Positions 35,250 to 45,696 of a DNA stretch of 64,000 nucleotides are shown here, piece by piece; the stretch's first letter is position 1, and every line of letters starts with the position of its first letter. The notes beneath the pieces are model-generated. The model worked only from the letters and a program-made list of their open reading frames with translations, ran no database searches and had not been told where the DNA came from. Both the position numbers and the translations under genes were made by a program. The stretch is from Parahoeflea alexandrii (GTDB lineage: Bacteria > Pseudomonadota > Alphaproteobacteria > Rhizobiales > Rhizobiaceae): the NCBI RefSeq assembly GCF_024105735.1, contig NZ_JAAAML010000004.1, positions 372,001 to 436,000 on the forward strand. Direction: 5' to 3'.

Positions 35250-35477
35250 GTAAGTTACCCTGTTCTTTGGCCAAAAACTCTCGCCTTTTTTGCCACGTTC
35301 GAAGCAATAATTTTCGACCTATCCGGACCGGAATTTGCAAACCGGCTCGCTCTTTCAAGCTTCGGACTGTGTAACTTTGTCCAATGTCTATTTCCCACTC
35401 ATTCATTCCCTGCCTCCCCTCAGACCATCCCTCCCCCCTTGCCTTCCCGGCGCGATTCGGCCTAGATACCACCATCC
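35250..35477. other. AT-rich spacer before the gcv riboswitch; no gene seen
   Basis: Short pyrimidine-rich tracts and no convincing reading frame. It continues the AT-rich composition of the orphan gene for about 150 bases and returns to host-like composition near 35400. The gcv promoter must lie here, but no strong -35/-10 pair stands out. Confidence 0.5.
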
Positions 35478-35628
35478 CGTTGGGAGAAGCCGGCTCATGC
35501 CGGTGCCGAAGGAGCAACCGCCCCGGAAACTCTCAGGCAAAAGGACCAACGGAACACTAGGACTCTGGAGAATGGCGCTCATCGCGTCTGCCGAAGGGAT
35601 AACAATCTCAGGCAAAAGGACAGAGGGG
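35478..35628 (+). promoter_or_regulatory. Tandem glycine riboswitch upstream of gcvTHP
   Basis: Two gcvT-type aptamers in series. Aptamer 1 is closed by CCGTTGG (35478-35484) pairing with CCAACGG (35546-35552). Inside it are GGAGAAGCCGGC and the conserved AACTCTCAGGCAAAAGGAC. Aptamer 2 is closed by CTCTG (35563-35567) and CAGAG (35621-35625), with GGAGAATGGCGC and a second TCTCAGGCAAAAGGAC. The double aptamer usually turns on the glycine cleavage operon when glycine is abundant. Confidence 0.92.
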
Positions 35629-35704
35629 GCTGTTTGAAAGCGTTCGACGCTTGACGATTGGCCCGTGCACGGTTGAACCCGGCACCCGAGATGGAGACTG
35701 CAGC

Positions 35705-36844
35705 GTGGACACCACAGCTGACCTTCTGAAAACGCCCCTACATTCCCTGCATCTCGAGCTTGGCGCGCGCATGGCCGGATTTGCCGGCTACGACATGCCG
35801 ATCCAGTACAAGATGGGCGTCATGCAGGAGCACCTGCATACACGCGCCAATGCCGGCCTGTTCGACGTTTCGCACATGGGGCAGATCCTGATCCGCGCCA
35901 AATCAGGCGATGTCCGCGACGCAGCACTTGCGCTCGAGGCGGTCACCCCGGTCGACGTCGCCGATCTCAAGCCCGGCCGCCAACGCTACGGGTTGTTCAC
36001 CAATGACAAGGGCGGGCTCGAAGACGATTTCATGGTCGCCAACCGCGGTGACCATCTCTACCTGGTGGTCAACGCGGCCTGCAAACATGATGACCTCGCG
36101 CGCATCGAGGCGGCACTGTCCGACACCTGCGAGATCGAGGCGCAGTTCGATCGCGGGCTGATCGCGCTGCAGGGACCGGCGGCGGAAGGCGTTCTCTCCT
36201 CCTATGCGCCGAAGGCCGAAGACATGCTGTTCATGGATGTCACCGAGCTTGAAATCGCCGGGGTTCCGGTGGTGGTGTCGCGCTCGGGCTATACCGGCGA
36301 GGACGGCTACGAGATCTCGATCCCGGCGGAAGAGACCGACCGCATCGCCCGGCTGCTCTTGTCGGACGACCATGTCGCGCCGATCGGGCTCGGGGCGCGC
36401 GATTCACTCCGGCTGGAAGCCGGTCTCTGCCTCTACGGCAACGATATCGACGAGGCCACCACGCCGGTGGAAGCCAACCTGAAATGGGCGATCCAGAAGG
36501 TGCGACGTAATGGCGGTGCACGCGAAGGCGGCTTCCCGGGCGCTGACATCATCCTCTCCCAGTTCGACAACGGCGCTTCCCGCCTCAGGGTCGGTCTGCA
36601 GCCTGCGGGCAAGGCGCCGGTGCGCGCCGGCGCGGTGCTGTTTGCGCAGGAGACCGGCGGCGAGGCCATCGGCACCGTGACATCGGGCGGGTTCGGCCCC
36701 AGCGCCGGAGGCCCGGTCGCCATGGGCTATGTGCCTGCCGCGCAGGCCGCTCCGGGAACCACGATCTTTGCGGAAGTGCGTGGCAAGCGGCTCGAACTGG
36801 CCGTCGCTTCCCTGCCCTTCGTCCCCTCCACCTACAAACGCTAA
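35705..36844 (+). CDS. gcvT: Glycine cleavage system T protein (aminomethyltransferase)
   Basis: Transfers the aminomethyl carbon from lipoylated GcvH to tetrahydrofolate, releasing ammonia. 379 residues from GTG 35705, which has GGAGAC upstream and gives the usual [35 protein letters not shown] start. Family landmarks: [48 protein letters not shown] and the late [21 protein letters not shown]. First of gcvTHP, 75 bases after the riboswitch. Upstream in-frame codons to 35651 overlap the riboswitch spacer and are rejected. Confidence 0.95.
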   Translation: MDTTADLLKTPLHSLHLELGARMAGFAGYDMPIQYKMGVMQEHLHTRANAGLFDVSHMGQILIRAKSGDVRDAALALEAVTPVDVADLKPGRQRYGLFTNDKGGLEDDFMVANRGDHLYLVVNAACKHDDLARIEAALSDTCEIEAQFDRGLIALQGPAAEGVLSSYAPKAEDMLFMDVTELEIAGVPVVVSRSGYTGEDGYEISIPAEETDRIARLLLSDDHVAPIGLGARDSLRLEAGLCLYGNDIDEATTPVEANLKWAIQKVRRNGGAREGGFPGADIILSQFDNGASRLRVGLQPAGKAPVRAGAVLFAQETGGEAIGTVTSGGFGPSAGGPVAMGYVPAAQAAPGTTIFAEVRGKRLELAVASLPFVPSTYKR

Positions 36845-36864
36845 ATCACAACAGGAACAGCACC

Positions 36865-37227
36865 ATGCTCAAATTCACCGAAGACCACGAATGGCTCAAG
36901 ATCGAGGGCGATGTCGCAACCGTCGGCATCACCGAGCACGCCGCCGAGCAGCTCGGCGACTTGGTGTTCGTCGAACTGCCCGAGGTCGGCGCGAAGCTCG
37001 ACAAGGGCGGCGAAGCCTCCACCGTGGAATCGGTCAAGGCCGCATCGGACGTCTATTGCCCGCTCGCCGGCGAGATTACAGAGGTCAACCAGGCGATTGC
37101 CGACGATCCGTCGCTGGTCAATTCCGATCCGACCGGCGCCGGCTGGTTCTTCAAGCTCAAGCTCGATGACGCCGGCTCGGCCGACGAGCTGATGGATGAA
37201 GCCGCCTACAAATCCATGATCGGCTGA
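36865..37227 (+). CDS. gcvH: Glycine cleavage system H protein
   Basis: Lipoyl carrier of the glycine cleavage complex, 120 residues. The lipoylation Lys is K58 in [16 protein letters not shown]. The N-terminal [24 protein letters not shown] and the C-terminal [13 protein letters not shown] are standard. Twenty bases after gcvT with AACAGGAACAGC before the ATG. Confidence 0.96.
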   Translation: MLKFTEDHEWLKIEGDVATVGITEHAAEQLGDLVFVELPEVGAKLDKGGEASTVESVKAASDVYCPLAGEITEVNQAIADDPSLVNSDPTGAGWFFKLKLDDAGSADELMDEAAYKSMIG

Positions 37228-37235
37228 GACAGACC

Positions 37236-40088
37236 ATGACCATCAAGCTGACTGACTACAATCCTTACGACTTCGCCAACCGTCGCCATATCGGCCCGTC
37301 GCCGGCGGAGATTTCCGATATGCTCGAGGTTGTCGGCGCTGCGTCGCTGGACGCGCTGATCGACGAGACCGTGCCGGGCTCGATCCGCCAGAAGGCGCCC
37401 TTGGCGTTCGGCGATCCGATGAGCGAACGCGAGGTGCTCGATCACCTGCGCGCGACGGCGAAGAAGAACAAGGTGATGCTGTCGCTGATCGGTCAGGGCT
37501 ATCACGGCACCATCATGCCGCCGGTGATCCAGCGCTGCATCCTCGAAAACCCGGCCTGGTACACGGCCTATACGCCCTACCAGCCGGAAATCAGCCAGGG
37601 CCGGCTGGAAGCGCTTCTGAATTTCCAGACCATGGTCGCCGACCTGACCGGGCTCGACATCGCCAATGCCTCGCTGCTTGACGAGGCGACGGCGGCGGCG
37701 GAAGCCATGGCGATGGCCGAGCGGGCCTCGAAATCCAAGCACACCGCTTTCTTCGTCGATCACCACTGCCATCCGCAGACCATCGACGTGATCCGCACCC
37801 GCGCCGAGCCACTGGGCTGGGAGGTGATCGTCGGCGATCCGTTCACCGAGCTCGACCCCGAAGCGGTCTTTGGCGCCATCTTCCAGTATCCCGGCACATA
37901 CGGCCATGTGCATGATTTCACCGATGTGATCGCGACATTGCACGCGCACAAGGCGATTGCCGTTGTTGCCGCCGATCCGCTGTCGCTGACGCTGCTCAAG
38001 TCACCGGGTGAAATGGGCGCCGACATTGCCATCGGCTCGATGCAGCGCTTCGGCGTTCCGGTCGGCTACGGCGGGCCGCACGCGGCCTACATGGCGGTCA
38101 AGGACGCCTACAAACGCTCGATGCCCGGACGCCTGGTCGGCGTCACCGTGGATGCGCGTGGCAACCAGGCCTACCGGCTGGCGCTGCAGACCCGCGAGCA
38201 GCATATCCGCCGCGAGAAGGCGACGTCCAACATCTGCACCGCGCAGGTGCTGCTCGCCGTGATTGCCTCGATGTATGCCGTCTTCCACGGCCCGGTGGGC
38301 CTGCGGGCCATTGCCGGCCGCGTCCACATCAAGGCGGCGACGCTGGCGGCCGGCCTCAAGCAACTCGATTTCATCATCGACCCGGCGATCTTCTTCGACA
38401 CCGTCACGGTGTTCGCCGAAGGCCGCCAGTCCGAGATCCTGGAAGCCGCGCGGGCTGAAGGCATCAATCTGCGCAAGGTCGGTGATGACCGCATCGGCAT
38501 CGCGCTCGATGAGGTGTCGCGGCCCGAGACCGTGGAAGCGGTGTGGCGGGCCTTCGGCGGCACTCTCAAGTTCAAGGACATGCTGGCCGAGCCGATCATC
38601 GCCGATCCGCTGGTCCGGCAGTCGCGCTATCTCGAACACCCGATCTTCCACATGAACCGGGCCGAAAGCGAGATGACGCGCTACATCCGCCGGCTGTCGG
38701 ACAAGGACCTGGCGCTTGACCGGACCATGATCCCGCTCGGCTCGTGCACGATGAAGCTCAATGCGACGGCGGAAATGCTGTCGATCACCTGGCCGGAATT
38801 TGCCGACATCCACCCGTTCGCGCCCGCCGACCAGGCGCTCGGCTACAAGCAGATGATCGACGATTTGTCGGACAAGCTGTGCCAGATCACCGGCTATGAC
38901 GCGATCTCGATGCAGCCCAATTCTGGCGCGCAGGGCGAGTATGCCGGGCTGATGTCGATCCGCAGCTACCACCGTGCCAATGGCGAAGGCCATCGCCATA
39001 TCTGCCTGATCCCGACGTCGGCGCATGGCACAAACCCGGCCTCGGCGCAGATGGCGGGCATGACGGTCGTGGCGGTCGGCACCCGCGAGAACGGCGACAT
39101 CGATCTCGATGATTTCCGCGCAAAGGCCGAGCAGCACGCCGACAATCTCGCCGCCTGCATGATCACCTACCCCTCCACCCACGGGGTATTCGAGGAGACG
39201 GCGGCGGAAGTCTGCGCGATCACCCACAAACACGGCGGCCAGGTCTATCTCGACGGCGCCAATCTCAATGCACTGGTCGGGCTCGCGCGACCCGGCGATA
39301 TCGGCGCCGATGTCAGCCACCTCAATTTGCACAAGACCTTCTGCATTCCGCATGGCGGCGGCGGTCCCGGTATGGGGCCGATCGGTGTGAAATCACATCT
39401 GACGCCGCATTTGCCGGGCCATTGCGTCACCGACGGCAAGCCGGGCGCGGTCTCGGCCGCACCCTTCGGCTCGGCATCAATCCTGCCGATCTCCTGGGCC
39501 TACTGCCTGATGATGGGCGGCGAAGGTCTGACCCAGGCGACGAAGATCGCGATCCTGAACGCCAACTACATCGCCGCACGGCTGAAGGGCGCCTACGACG
39601 TGCTCTACACCTCGGCGTCGGGACGGGTGGCGCATGAGTGCATTCTTGACACGCGGCCGCTGGTGCAAAGCGCTGGCGTCACTGTCGACGACGTCGCCAA
39701 GCGGCTGATCGATTGCGGCTTCCACGCGCCGACCATGAGCTGGCCGGTGGCAGGTACGCTGATGATCGAGCCGACGGAATCGGAAGTCAAAGCCGAGCTC
39801 GACCGGTTCTGTGCCGCGATGCTGGCGATCCGCGACGAGGCCTGGGCAATCGAGGACGGACGGCTCGACCGGGAGAACAACCCGCTCAAGAACGCACCGC
39901 ACACGATCGAGGATCTGGTCGGTCCGTGGGATCGGCCCTATGACCGCGAGGCGGCGATCTTCCCCGCCGGCGCGATGCGCAATGCCAAGTATTTCGCACC
40001 GGTCAACCGGGTCGACAATGTCTATGGTGACCGCCACCTGGTCTGCTCCTGTCCGCCGATGTCGGACTACGCGGAAGCTGCGGAGTAA
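37236..40088 (+). CDS. gcvP: Glycine dehydrogenase (decarboxylating), P protein
   Basis: PLP-dependent decarboxylase, 950 residues, fused alpha-beta form usual in Proteobacteria. The first half starts [15 protein letters not shown] and has [15 protein letters not shown]. The second has [19 protein letters not shown] and the PLP Lys in [24 protein letters not shown]. Eight bases after gcvH. A terminator lies just downstream. No frameshift or truncation is seen. Confidence 0.96.
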   Translation: MTIKLTDYNPYDFANRRHIGPSPAEISDMLEVVGAASLDALIDETVPGSIRQKAPLAFGDPMSEREVLDHLRATAKKNKVMLSLIGQGYHGTIMPPVIQRCILENPAWYTAYTPYQPEISQGRLEALLNFQTMVADLTGLDIANASLLDEATAAAEAMAMAERASKSKHTAFFVDHHCHPQTIDVIRTRAEPLGWEVIVGDPFTELDPEAVFGAIFQYPGTYGHVHDFTDVIATLHAHKAIAVVAADPLSLTLLKSPGEMGADIAIGSMQRFGVPVGYGGPHAAYMAVKDAYKRSMPGRLVGVTVDARGNQAYRLALQTREQHIRREKATSNICTAQVLLAVIASMYAVFHGPVGLRAIAGRVHIKAATLAAGLKQLDFIIDPAIFFDTVTVFAEGRQSEILEAARAEGINLRKVGDDRIGIALDEVSRPETVEAVWRAFGGTLKFKDMLAEPIIADPLVRQSRYLEHPIFHMNRAESEMTRYIRRLSDKDLALDRTMIPLGSCTMKLNATAEMLSITWPEFADIHPFAPADQALGYKQMIDDLSDKLCQITGYDAISMQPNSGAQGEYAGLMSIRSYHRANGEGHRHICLIPTSAHGTNPASAQMAGMTVVAVGTRENGDIDLDDFRAKAEQHADNLAACMITYPSTHGVFEETAAEVCAITHKHGGQVYLDGANLNALVGLARPGDIGADVSHLNLHKTFCIPHGGGGPGMGPIGVKSHLTPHLPGHCVTDGKPGAVSAAPFGSASILPISWAYCLMMGGEGLTQATKIAILNANYIAARLKGAYDVLYTSASGRVAHECILDTRPLVQSAGVTVDDVAKRLIDCGFHAPTMSWPVAGTLMIEPTESEVKAELDRFCAAMLAIRDEAWAIEDGRLDRENNPLKNAPHTIEDLVGPWDRPYDREAAIFPAGAMRNAKYFAPVNRVDNVYGDRHLVCSCPPMSDYAEAAE

Positions 40089-40105
40089 CACGCGCGAACG
40101 ATATC

Positions 40106-40133
40106 AGGAGGCGGCTTTCGGGCCGCCTCTTTG
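40106..40133 (+). terminator. Terminator after gcvP
   Basis: GAGGCGGC (40108-40115) pairs with GCCGCCTC (40122-40129) around TTTCGG, followed by TTT. Confidence 0.8.
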
Positions 40134-40380
40134 CTGTCGGGCAGGCGGATCCGCGCAACGATGTCGTCGCGGATCATTTTCAGCTGGCTTCATCGAAACG
40201 CGTCAATGATCCTGACATATTTGGTTTAGGGTAAACAAACACTTGAACCGGGACAGGGCCGGCCAGAACTCCCCGTCTACAGCCACGCTCCTGACAATCT
40301 CTGACACTGCTTCGAGCTACGAATCCAACCAGTCTTGACGTGGAAGCGTCAGCCTTTGGCCACATTTTTTGCCGGAAGGC
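40134..40380. other. Gene-free spacer between gcvP terminator and tetR promoter
   Basis: About 250 bases with no plausible coding frame. A few short inverted repeats but nothing repeatable or T-tailed was seen. Confidence 0.5.
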
Positions 40381-40409
40381 TTGATGAATGAATATTCATT
40401 CACTATTCT
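40381..40409 (+). promoter_or_regulatory. tetR promoter with perfect 18-base operator
   Basis: TGAATGAATATTCATTCA (40385-40402) is a perfect palindrome. It overlaps the end of a -35 TTGATG (40381-40386) and fills nearly the whole 17-base spacer to a -10 TATTCT (40404-40409). A TetR dimer here would block RNA polymerase, so it is probably the autoregulatory site controlling tetR and the co-directed RND genes. Confidence 0.75.
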
Positions 40410-40510
40410 TACTGTACAGACCAAGTCAGAAAATCCGTTTGCCTGCAGATTGCGTAGAAACTGAGAGACGCAGTTTAGCGCAACTTGCATACCCCACCAA
40501 GGACCGCCGC

Positions 40511-41134
40511 ATGGACACCGCCACGCACAGCATTGCCAGCAAGCGCGCCCTGGACATCCTGGATCAGGTCAAGTCGGTGTTTGCACTCAACGGCTTCGAC
40601 GGTACCTCGATGCAGGATCTGGCGCAGGCGACGCAGATGAGCGTCGGCAATTTCTACCGGTACTTCCCCTCCAAGGACGCCATCATCACTGCGCTTGTCA
40701 AGCGCGATCTCGAGGAGATCGAAGCGGTGTTCGAAGCGGTTCAGAACGCCTCCGATCCCGGTGCGATGTTCATGACCATCCTGAGGGAGCGGATCGAGAC
40801 GCTGCCGGTCGAGGACGCGGCCCTGTGGAGCGAGGTCCAGGCGGCCTCCTTCCGGTCGCCGGAGATCGCGACACTGATGCGCACAATGGACGAGACCGTG
40901 CGTGACAACGTGGTCAAGGCCCTGGTTCGCATCCACGGTGACGGCAGCGCCAATGCGGTCAAGACCTTCGAGACACGCGCACATCTGATGATGCTGCTTA
41001 TCCATGGCTTTGCCCAACGCAAATTCTGTGCCCGCGAAGCCATCCTGGACGAACAATCCGCAGCACTCGGCGAGCTTGTGCTCTCGACACTGCACGACAC
41101 CATTTTCGCTCCCCCAGCCACTCCCGCCGAATGA
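40511..41134 (+). CDS. TetR-family transcriptional regulator of the RND operon
   Basis: 207 residues. The N-terminal HTH is ILDQVKSVFALNGFDGTSMQDLAQATQMSVGNFYRYFPSKDAIITALV, the TetR consensus with the YRYFPSKD end. ATG 40511 is preceded by AAGGA; the frame continues upstream through non-family residues. It is followed by the adaptor gene with an ATGA overlap, so regulator, adaptor and pump form one operon. The C-terminal ligand region is not diagnostic. Confidence 0.9.
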   Translation: MDTATHSIASKRALDILDQVKSVFALNGFDGTSMQDLAQATQMSVGNFYRYFPSKDAIITALVKRDLEEIEAVFEAVQNASDPGAMFMTILRERIETLPVEDAALWSEVQAASFRSPEIATLMRTMDETVRDNVVKALVRIHGDGSANAVKTFETRAHLMMLLIHGFAQRKFCAREAILDEQSAALGELVLSTLHDTIFAPPATPAE

Positions 41135-42345
41135 CCGGATCTTCCATGCGCCCTGTTCTAGCCCTTCTGCTCGCCCTGCCGCTTCTCTCTGCCCTGGCCT
41201 TGCCTTCAGGCGCGGTCGACGCCGAGGCCCCGCCTGCCACGGGCGCGCTGCCCCCGGCCATTATTGCCGTCAGGGCCAACGAAACGCCGATCACCGACCG
41301 GGTACTTTCCAACGGTATGATAACGGCGGTCGAGGAAGTGCTTGTCGCACCCCAGGTCGAAGGCCTGGCGATCGAGAGCCTCAAAGCCGACATTGGCGAC
41401 CGTGTGCAGGCGGGTTCGGTCCTGGCAACGCTGTCCAAGGACCAGCTGATCCTGCAGCGCAGCCAGCTCGAGGCCAATCGCGCCAAGGCGCTTGCTGCAA
41501 TCGCGCAGCTCGAAGCCCGGCTTGCGGAAGTCGAGTCAAATTCCGCTGAAGCGGTGAAGGCGAGCAACCGGGCACGGCAGCTGGCCGACCAGGGAACCTA
41601 TTCGACGGTCCAGGCGGAGCAGGCCGAAGCCCAGGCCACCGCCTCGCTTGCCCAGGTCCGCTCGGTCGAGGAATCCATCAAGGTGGCCCAGGCCGATATC
41701 GCGGTGATCGACGCACAGATGAAGGACGTCGATCTGCGGCTGGCGCGAACCGAAGTCAAGGCACCGGTGTCCGGCATCATTTCGGATCGCGGTGCCCGGA
41801 TCGGGTCGATTGCCAGCGCCGGCGCCGGGCCGCTGTTCACCATCATCCGGGATGGAGAACTGGAACTGCGCGCCGACATCGCCGAAGCCGACATGCACCG
41901 GATTGCCGAGGGCCAGAGCGTGGTGGTGCATCTCATCGGTGCAGGAACACCGGCCAAGGGCATAGTGCGGCTGATCGAGCCGACACTGAACACGACAACC
42001 CGGCTGGGCATGGCGCGGATCAGCATCGCGGATGGCGAGGGCCTGCGCGCCGGCATGTTTGCCGATGCGCAAATCATTGTCGCCGAACGCGAGGCGATCA
42101 CCGTGCCGGTGACATCGGTCAACATGGGCAACGGCAGCGCAGATGTGCTCCGGATCGAGGACGGTGTTGCGAGCCTGACCCCGGTAACCACCGGCATCCG
42201 CGAAGGCGGCCGGGTGGAAATTGTCGAGGGACTTGCCGAAGGGGACCTGATCGTCGCCAAGGCAGGCGCCTTCGTGCGTGATGGCGACCGGATCACTCCG
42301 GTGGAAGAAACCGACAGCGGCACTGTAGCCGCAATCACCGAGTGA
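41131..42345 (+). CDS. RND efflux membrane-fusion (periplasmic adaptor) protein
   Basis: 404 residues. A Sec-type N-terminus (from ATG 41146: MRPVLALLLALPLLSALALP) is followed by the barrel-sandwich half EEVLVAPQVEGLAIESLKADIGDRVQAGSVLATL, a coiled-coil hairpin (SQLEANRAKALAAIAQLEARLAEVESN...), the second lipoyl half DLRLARTEVKAPVSGIISDRGARIG, and beta-barrel and proximal regions. ATG 41131 overlaps the tetR stop. Links the inner-membrane pump to an outer-membrane channel encoded elsewhere; none is present here. Confidence 0.9.
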   Translation: MTGSSMRPVLALLLALPLLSALALPSGAVDAEAPPATGALPPAIIAVRANETPITDRVLSNGMITAVEEVLVAPQVEGLAIESLKADIGDRVQAGSVLATLSKDQLILQRSQLEANRAKALAAIAQLEARLAEVESNSAEAVKASNRARQLADQGTYSTVQAEQAEAQATASLAQVRSVEESIKVAQADIAVIDAQMKDVDLRLARTEVKAPVSGIISDRGARIGSIASAGAGPLFTIIRDGELELRADIAEADMHRIAEGQSVVVHLIGAGTPAKGIVRLIEPTLNTTTRLGMARISIADGEGLRAGMFADAQIIVAEREAITVPVTSVNMGNGSADVLRIEDGVASLTPVTTGIREGGRVEIVEGLAEGDLIVAKAGAFVRDGDRITPVEETDSGTVAAITE

Positions 42346-42355
42346 GGCTGCCGAG

Positions 42356-45300
42356 ATGAATTTTTCCGCCTGGGCCATCCGCAATCCGATCGCACCGATC
42401 CTGGGATTCGTGCTTCTGACGATTGTCGGCATCCAGTCCTTCTTCACACTGCCGATCACGCGGTTTCCGAACATCGACGTGCCACTGGTGGCGATCACCG
42501 TCGTCCAGTCCGGCGCCGCTCCTTCGGAGATCGAAGCCCAGGTCACCAAGGAAATCGAGGACGCGGTCGCCGGCATCACCGGCGTCGACGATATCATGTC
42601 GACGGTATCCGACGGCATTTCCACGACCAATGTGATCTTCCGCATGGAGGTGCCGACCGACCAGGCGGTTCAGGACGTCAAGGATGCCATCGACCGGGTG
42701 CGCGGCGACCTGCCCGCCTCGGTGGAAGAACCGATCGTCACCCGCGTCGATGTCGAGGGCCAGGCGATCATGACGTTTGCCGTCAATGCGCCCGACATGA
42801 CGCTGGAGGAAGCGTCCTGGTTTGTCGATGACACCATCAAACGGGCGCTGCAGGGCCAGCGCGGCGTCGGCAAGGTGGATCGCTATGGCGGTGCCGACCG
42901 GGAAATCCGCATCGAACTCGATCCAGCCAGGCTTGATTCCTATGGCATAACCGCAGCCGATGTGAATCGGCAGCTCAGGGCGACCAATGCCAATCTGGGC
43001 GGCGGCCGCGGCGAAATCGGCGCCCGCGAACAGGCGATCCGGACACTGGGCGACGCCCAGGACACTCAGGCCCTGGCCAACACCACGATTGCCCTGCCGA
43101 ACGGCCGTTATGTCAGGCTCAGCGAGCTCGGCACCGTCCATGACACTTACGAGGAACTCAGATCCTTCGGCCGTTTCAACGGCGACCAGGTGGTCTCCTT
43201 CGCGGTGTTCCGTTCCAAGGGCGCCAGCGAGATTTCCGTGTCCGAAGTGGTGACGGAAACGCTTGATGAAATCCGCGCCGACCATCCGAATGTGCAGCTG
43301 ACGCCTGTCGACGACACGGTGTTCTATACCTACGGCAACTACGAATCGGCTCTGCACACGCTGGTCGAAGGCGCGCTGCTTGCTGTTCTGGTGGTGCTCT
43401 TGTTCCTGAGGAACTGGCGGGCGACGCTGATCGCAGCCGTTGCGCTGCCGCTCTCGGCCATCCCGACCTTCTATGTCATGGAACTGCTCGGCTTCTCGCT
43501 CAACCTCGTCAGCCTTCTGGCCATCACCCTGGCGACGGGTATTCTTGTCGACGACGCGATCGTCGAGGTGGAAAACATCTCGCGGCATATCCGCATGGGC
43601 AAGACGCCTTACCGGGCCGCGGTCGAGGCTGCCGACGAGATCGGGCTGGCGGTGATCGCCACCACCTTCACCATCATCGCGGTGTTCGTGCCGGTGTCGT
43701 TCATGCCCGGCATCCCGGGACAGTACTTCATACAGTTCGGCATGACGGTGGCCGTGGCGGTGATGTTCTCGCTGCTGGTGGCTCGCCTGATCACTCCGAT
43801 GATGGCCGCCTATCTGATGCGCGACAGCGACGCCCACGAAGAGGCCGAGGGCGGCGGGGCGGTGATGCGCGGCTATACCTGGTTTGTCTCCAAGACCCTG
43901 CGCTGGCGGTACACCACGCTGTTTGCGGCCATCGGATCCTTGTTTGTCGCGGTCTATTTCATGGCCCAGGTGCCGGGCTCGTTCCTGCCGCCGGAAGACG
44001 TGTCGCGGGTGTCGATCAGCGTCGAGCTGCCACCCGGCGCGACGCTCGACGACACCGACGACACCACCAGCGCGATGTTCGATATCATCAAGGACGTCGA
44101 AGGTGTCGAAAGCGTCTTCATTCTCGGCGGCACCTCGCCGCGTGGCGAACTCGACATCCGGCGGGCTTCCGTATCGGTGCAGCTTGAAAAGATCGAGCAT
44201 TCGATCGTCAAGAAGGTGGTCAACGGCCTCGTCGGCGCGGTTCCTTTCGTGTCCGACTCCCTGCCGCGCATGGAAGTTCTGGGCCGGACCCGCTCCCAGG
44301 CCGAGATCGAAACCGAGATCTTTGACAAGCTGGCCGTCATTCCCGATATTCGCGCCTACAAGCTCAACGATCGTGGCGAACGCGATCTGAGCTACAACGT
44401 GATTTCAAACGACGACGCGGCGATCGACCGTGCCGTGGCCATTCTCGAACCCAGACTGAAAGCCGAAAGCGTGCTGTCGAGCGTCAGCGTGCAGGGCTCG
44501 CTGCCCCGTCCGGAAGTGCAGATCCGTCCGCGTCTTGAAGAAGCCGCGCGGCTGGGCGTGACCACGGCGCAGATCGCCGAAACCGTTCGGGTCGCCACCA
44601 TTGGTGACGTTGACGCGGCACTCGCCAAGATCTCGCTCGACAACCGGCAGATCCCGATCCGGGTGCAGCTCGACCCGGCCTACCGGACCGATATCGACCG
44701 GATCGGCAATCTGCGCATCCAGACTTCCAGGGGCGTGTCGGTTCCGCTCAAGACCGTGGCGGATATCGTCATCACCCAGGGCCCCTCGACCATCAAGCGC
44801 TTCAACCGCGAGCGGCAGGCAACGATCGGTGCCAGCCTGCCGATCGGCGTGGCGCTGGATACGGCCAAGAGCCGGTTCAACGAGATCGTCCAGTCGACCG
44901 AACTGCCGGCCGGCGTTCAGGTACTCGAATCTGGCGATGCGGAAGTCCAGAACGAGCTGATGGACAGCTTCCTCAACGCCATGCTGATGGGGCTGTTGCT
45001 GGTGCTGACCGTGCTGATCCTGTTGTTCAAGGACGTGATCCAGCCGTTCACCATCCTGTTTTCGCTGCCGCTGGCCATCGGCGGTGTCGCCGCGGGCCTG
45101 ATCCTGACCAACAATGCGCTGTCGATGCCGGTGCTGATCGGCATCCTGATGCTGATGGGGATCGTCACCAAGAACGCCATCCTGCTGGTCGATTTCGCGG
45201 TCGAACTGATCCGCTCGGGGCGGGATCGCGTCGAAGCGATGATCGAGGCCGGCCAGAAGCGGGCCAGGCCGATCGTGATGACCTCGATCGCCATGTCGGC

Positions 45301-45649
45301 GGGCATGCTGCCAAGCGCGCTCGGCGTCGGTGAAGGCGGCTCGTTCCGCGCGCCGATGGCGATCGCAGTCATTGGCGGGATCATGGTCTCCACCGTTCTC
45401 AGCCTGGTGGTGGTGCCGTCGTTCTTCCTGATCATGGACGACCTGTCGCGACTGCTGAGCCGGATCTTCAGCCGCTTTGTCGGCCCGAAGGAAGACGAGA
45501 TCGAGGTTCTCGAGCCAGAAGCGATGACCGTTGCGATCGGTGAGAACAGTGAAGAGATCGCCGAGCTGCGCGAGCGGCTGGCGCGGCTCGAAGGCCAGTC
45601 CGAACGTTCGCCCCCGAAGCTGGTGATCAGCCAGCAGGCAGCGGAATGA
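42356..45649 (+). CDS. RND multidrug efflux permease
   Basis: 1097 residues. Opens MNFSAWAIRNPIAPILGFVLLTIVGIQSFFTLPITRFPNID, typical of AcrB/MexF-type pumps. Proton-relay Asp pair in TM4: LATGILVDDAIVEVENISRH. The second half contains MPVLIGILMLMGIVTKNAILLVDFAVE and the family GGSFRAPMAIAVIGGIMVST. Two large periplasmic loops are present. The C-terminal cytosolic 60 residues are acidic with a short coiled-coil (EEIAELRERLARLEGQ). Eleven bases after the adaptor; a strong terminator follows. Substrate not predictable. Confidence 0.94.
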   Translation: MNFSAWAIRNPIAPILGFVLLTIVGIQSFFTLPITRFPNIDVPLVAITVVQSGAAPSEIEAQVTKEIEDAVAGITGVDDIMSTVSDGISTTNVIFRMEVPTDQAVQDVKDAIDRVRGDLPASVEEPIVTRVDVEGQAIMTFAVNAPDMTLEEASWFVDDTIKRALQGQRGVGKVDRYGGADREIRIELDPARLDSYGITAADVNRQLRATNANLGGGRGEIGAREQAIRTLGDAQDTQALANTTIALPNGRYVRLSELGTVHDTYEELRSFGRFNGDQVVSFAVFRSKGASEISVSEVVTETLDEIRADHPNVQLTPVDDTVFYTYGNYESALHTLVEGALLAVLVVLLFLRNWRATLIAAVALPLSAIPTFYVMELLGFSLNLVSLLAITLATGILVDDAIVEVENISRHIRMGKTPYRAAVEAADEIGLAVIATTFTIIAVFVPVSFMPGIPGQYFIQFGMTVAVAVMFSLLVARLITPMMAAYLMRDSDAHEEAEGGGAVMRGYTWFVSKTLRWRYTTLFAAIGSLFVAVYFMAQVPGSFLPPEDVSRVSISVELPPGATLDDTDDTTSAMFDIIKDVEGVESVFILGGTSPRGELDIRRASVSVQLEKIEHSIVKKVVNGLVGAVPFVSDSLPRMEVLGRTRSQAEIETEIFDKLAVIPDIRAYKLNDRGERDLSYNVISNDDAAIDRAVAILEPRLKAESVLSSVSVQGSLPRPEVQIRPRLEEAARLGVTTAQIAETVRVATIGDVDAALAKISLDNRQIPIRVQLDPAYRTDIDRIGNLRIQTSRGVSVPLKTVADIVITQGPSTIKRFNRERQATIGASLPIGVALDTAKSRFNEIVQSTELPAGVQVLESGDAEVQNELMDSFLNAMLMGLLLVLTVLILLFKDVIQPFTILFSLPLAIGGVAAGLILTNNALSMPVLIGILMLMGIVTKNAILLVDFAVELIRSGRDRVEAMIEAGQKRARPIVMTSIAMSAGMLPSALGVGEGGSFRAPMAIAVIGGIMVSTVLSLVVVPSFFLIMDDLSRLLSRIFSRFVGPKEDEIEVLEPEAMTVAIGENSEEIAELRERLARLEGQSERSPPKLVISQQAAE

Positions 45650-45654
45650 TCACA

Positions 45655-45684
45655 AACCGGCGCTGACAACAGCGCCGGTTTTTT
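45655..45684 (+). terminator. Strong rho-independent terminator after RND permease
   Basis: AACCGGCGCTG (45655-45665), loop ACAA, CAGCGCCGGTT (45670-45680), then TTTT. It also faces the end of the minus-strand livF2 gene. Confidence 0.92.
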
Positions 45685-45696
45685 CTTGTCCGGATT

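Noticed and set aside
33713-35477. Attachment site or insertion-sequence ends around the AT-rich gene
   Set aside because: Only a short shared CGTTCGAA near 33767 and 35300 was seen, which is not a convincing direct repeat; no integrase or tRNA lies adjacent.
42335-44200. 621-residue open frame antisense to the RND permease
   Set aside because: It covers the pump's N-terminal half on the opposite strand and has the same shadow composition.
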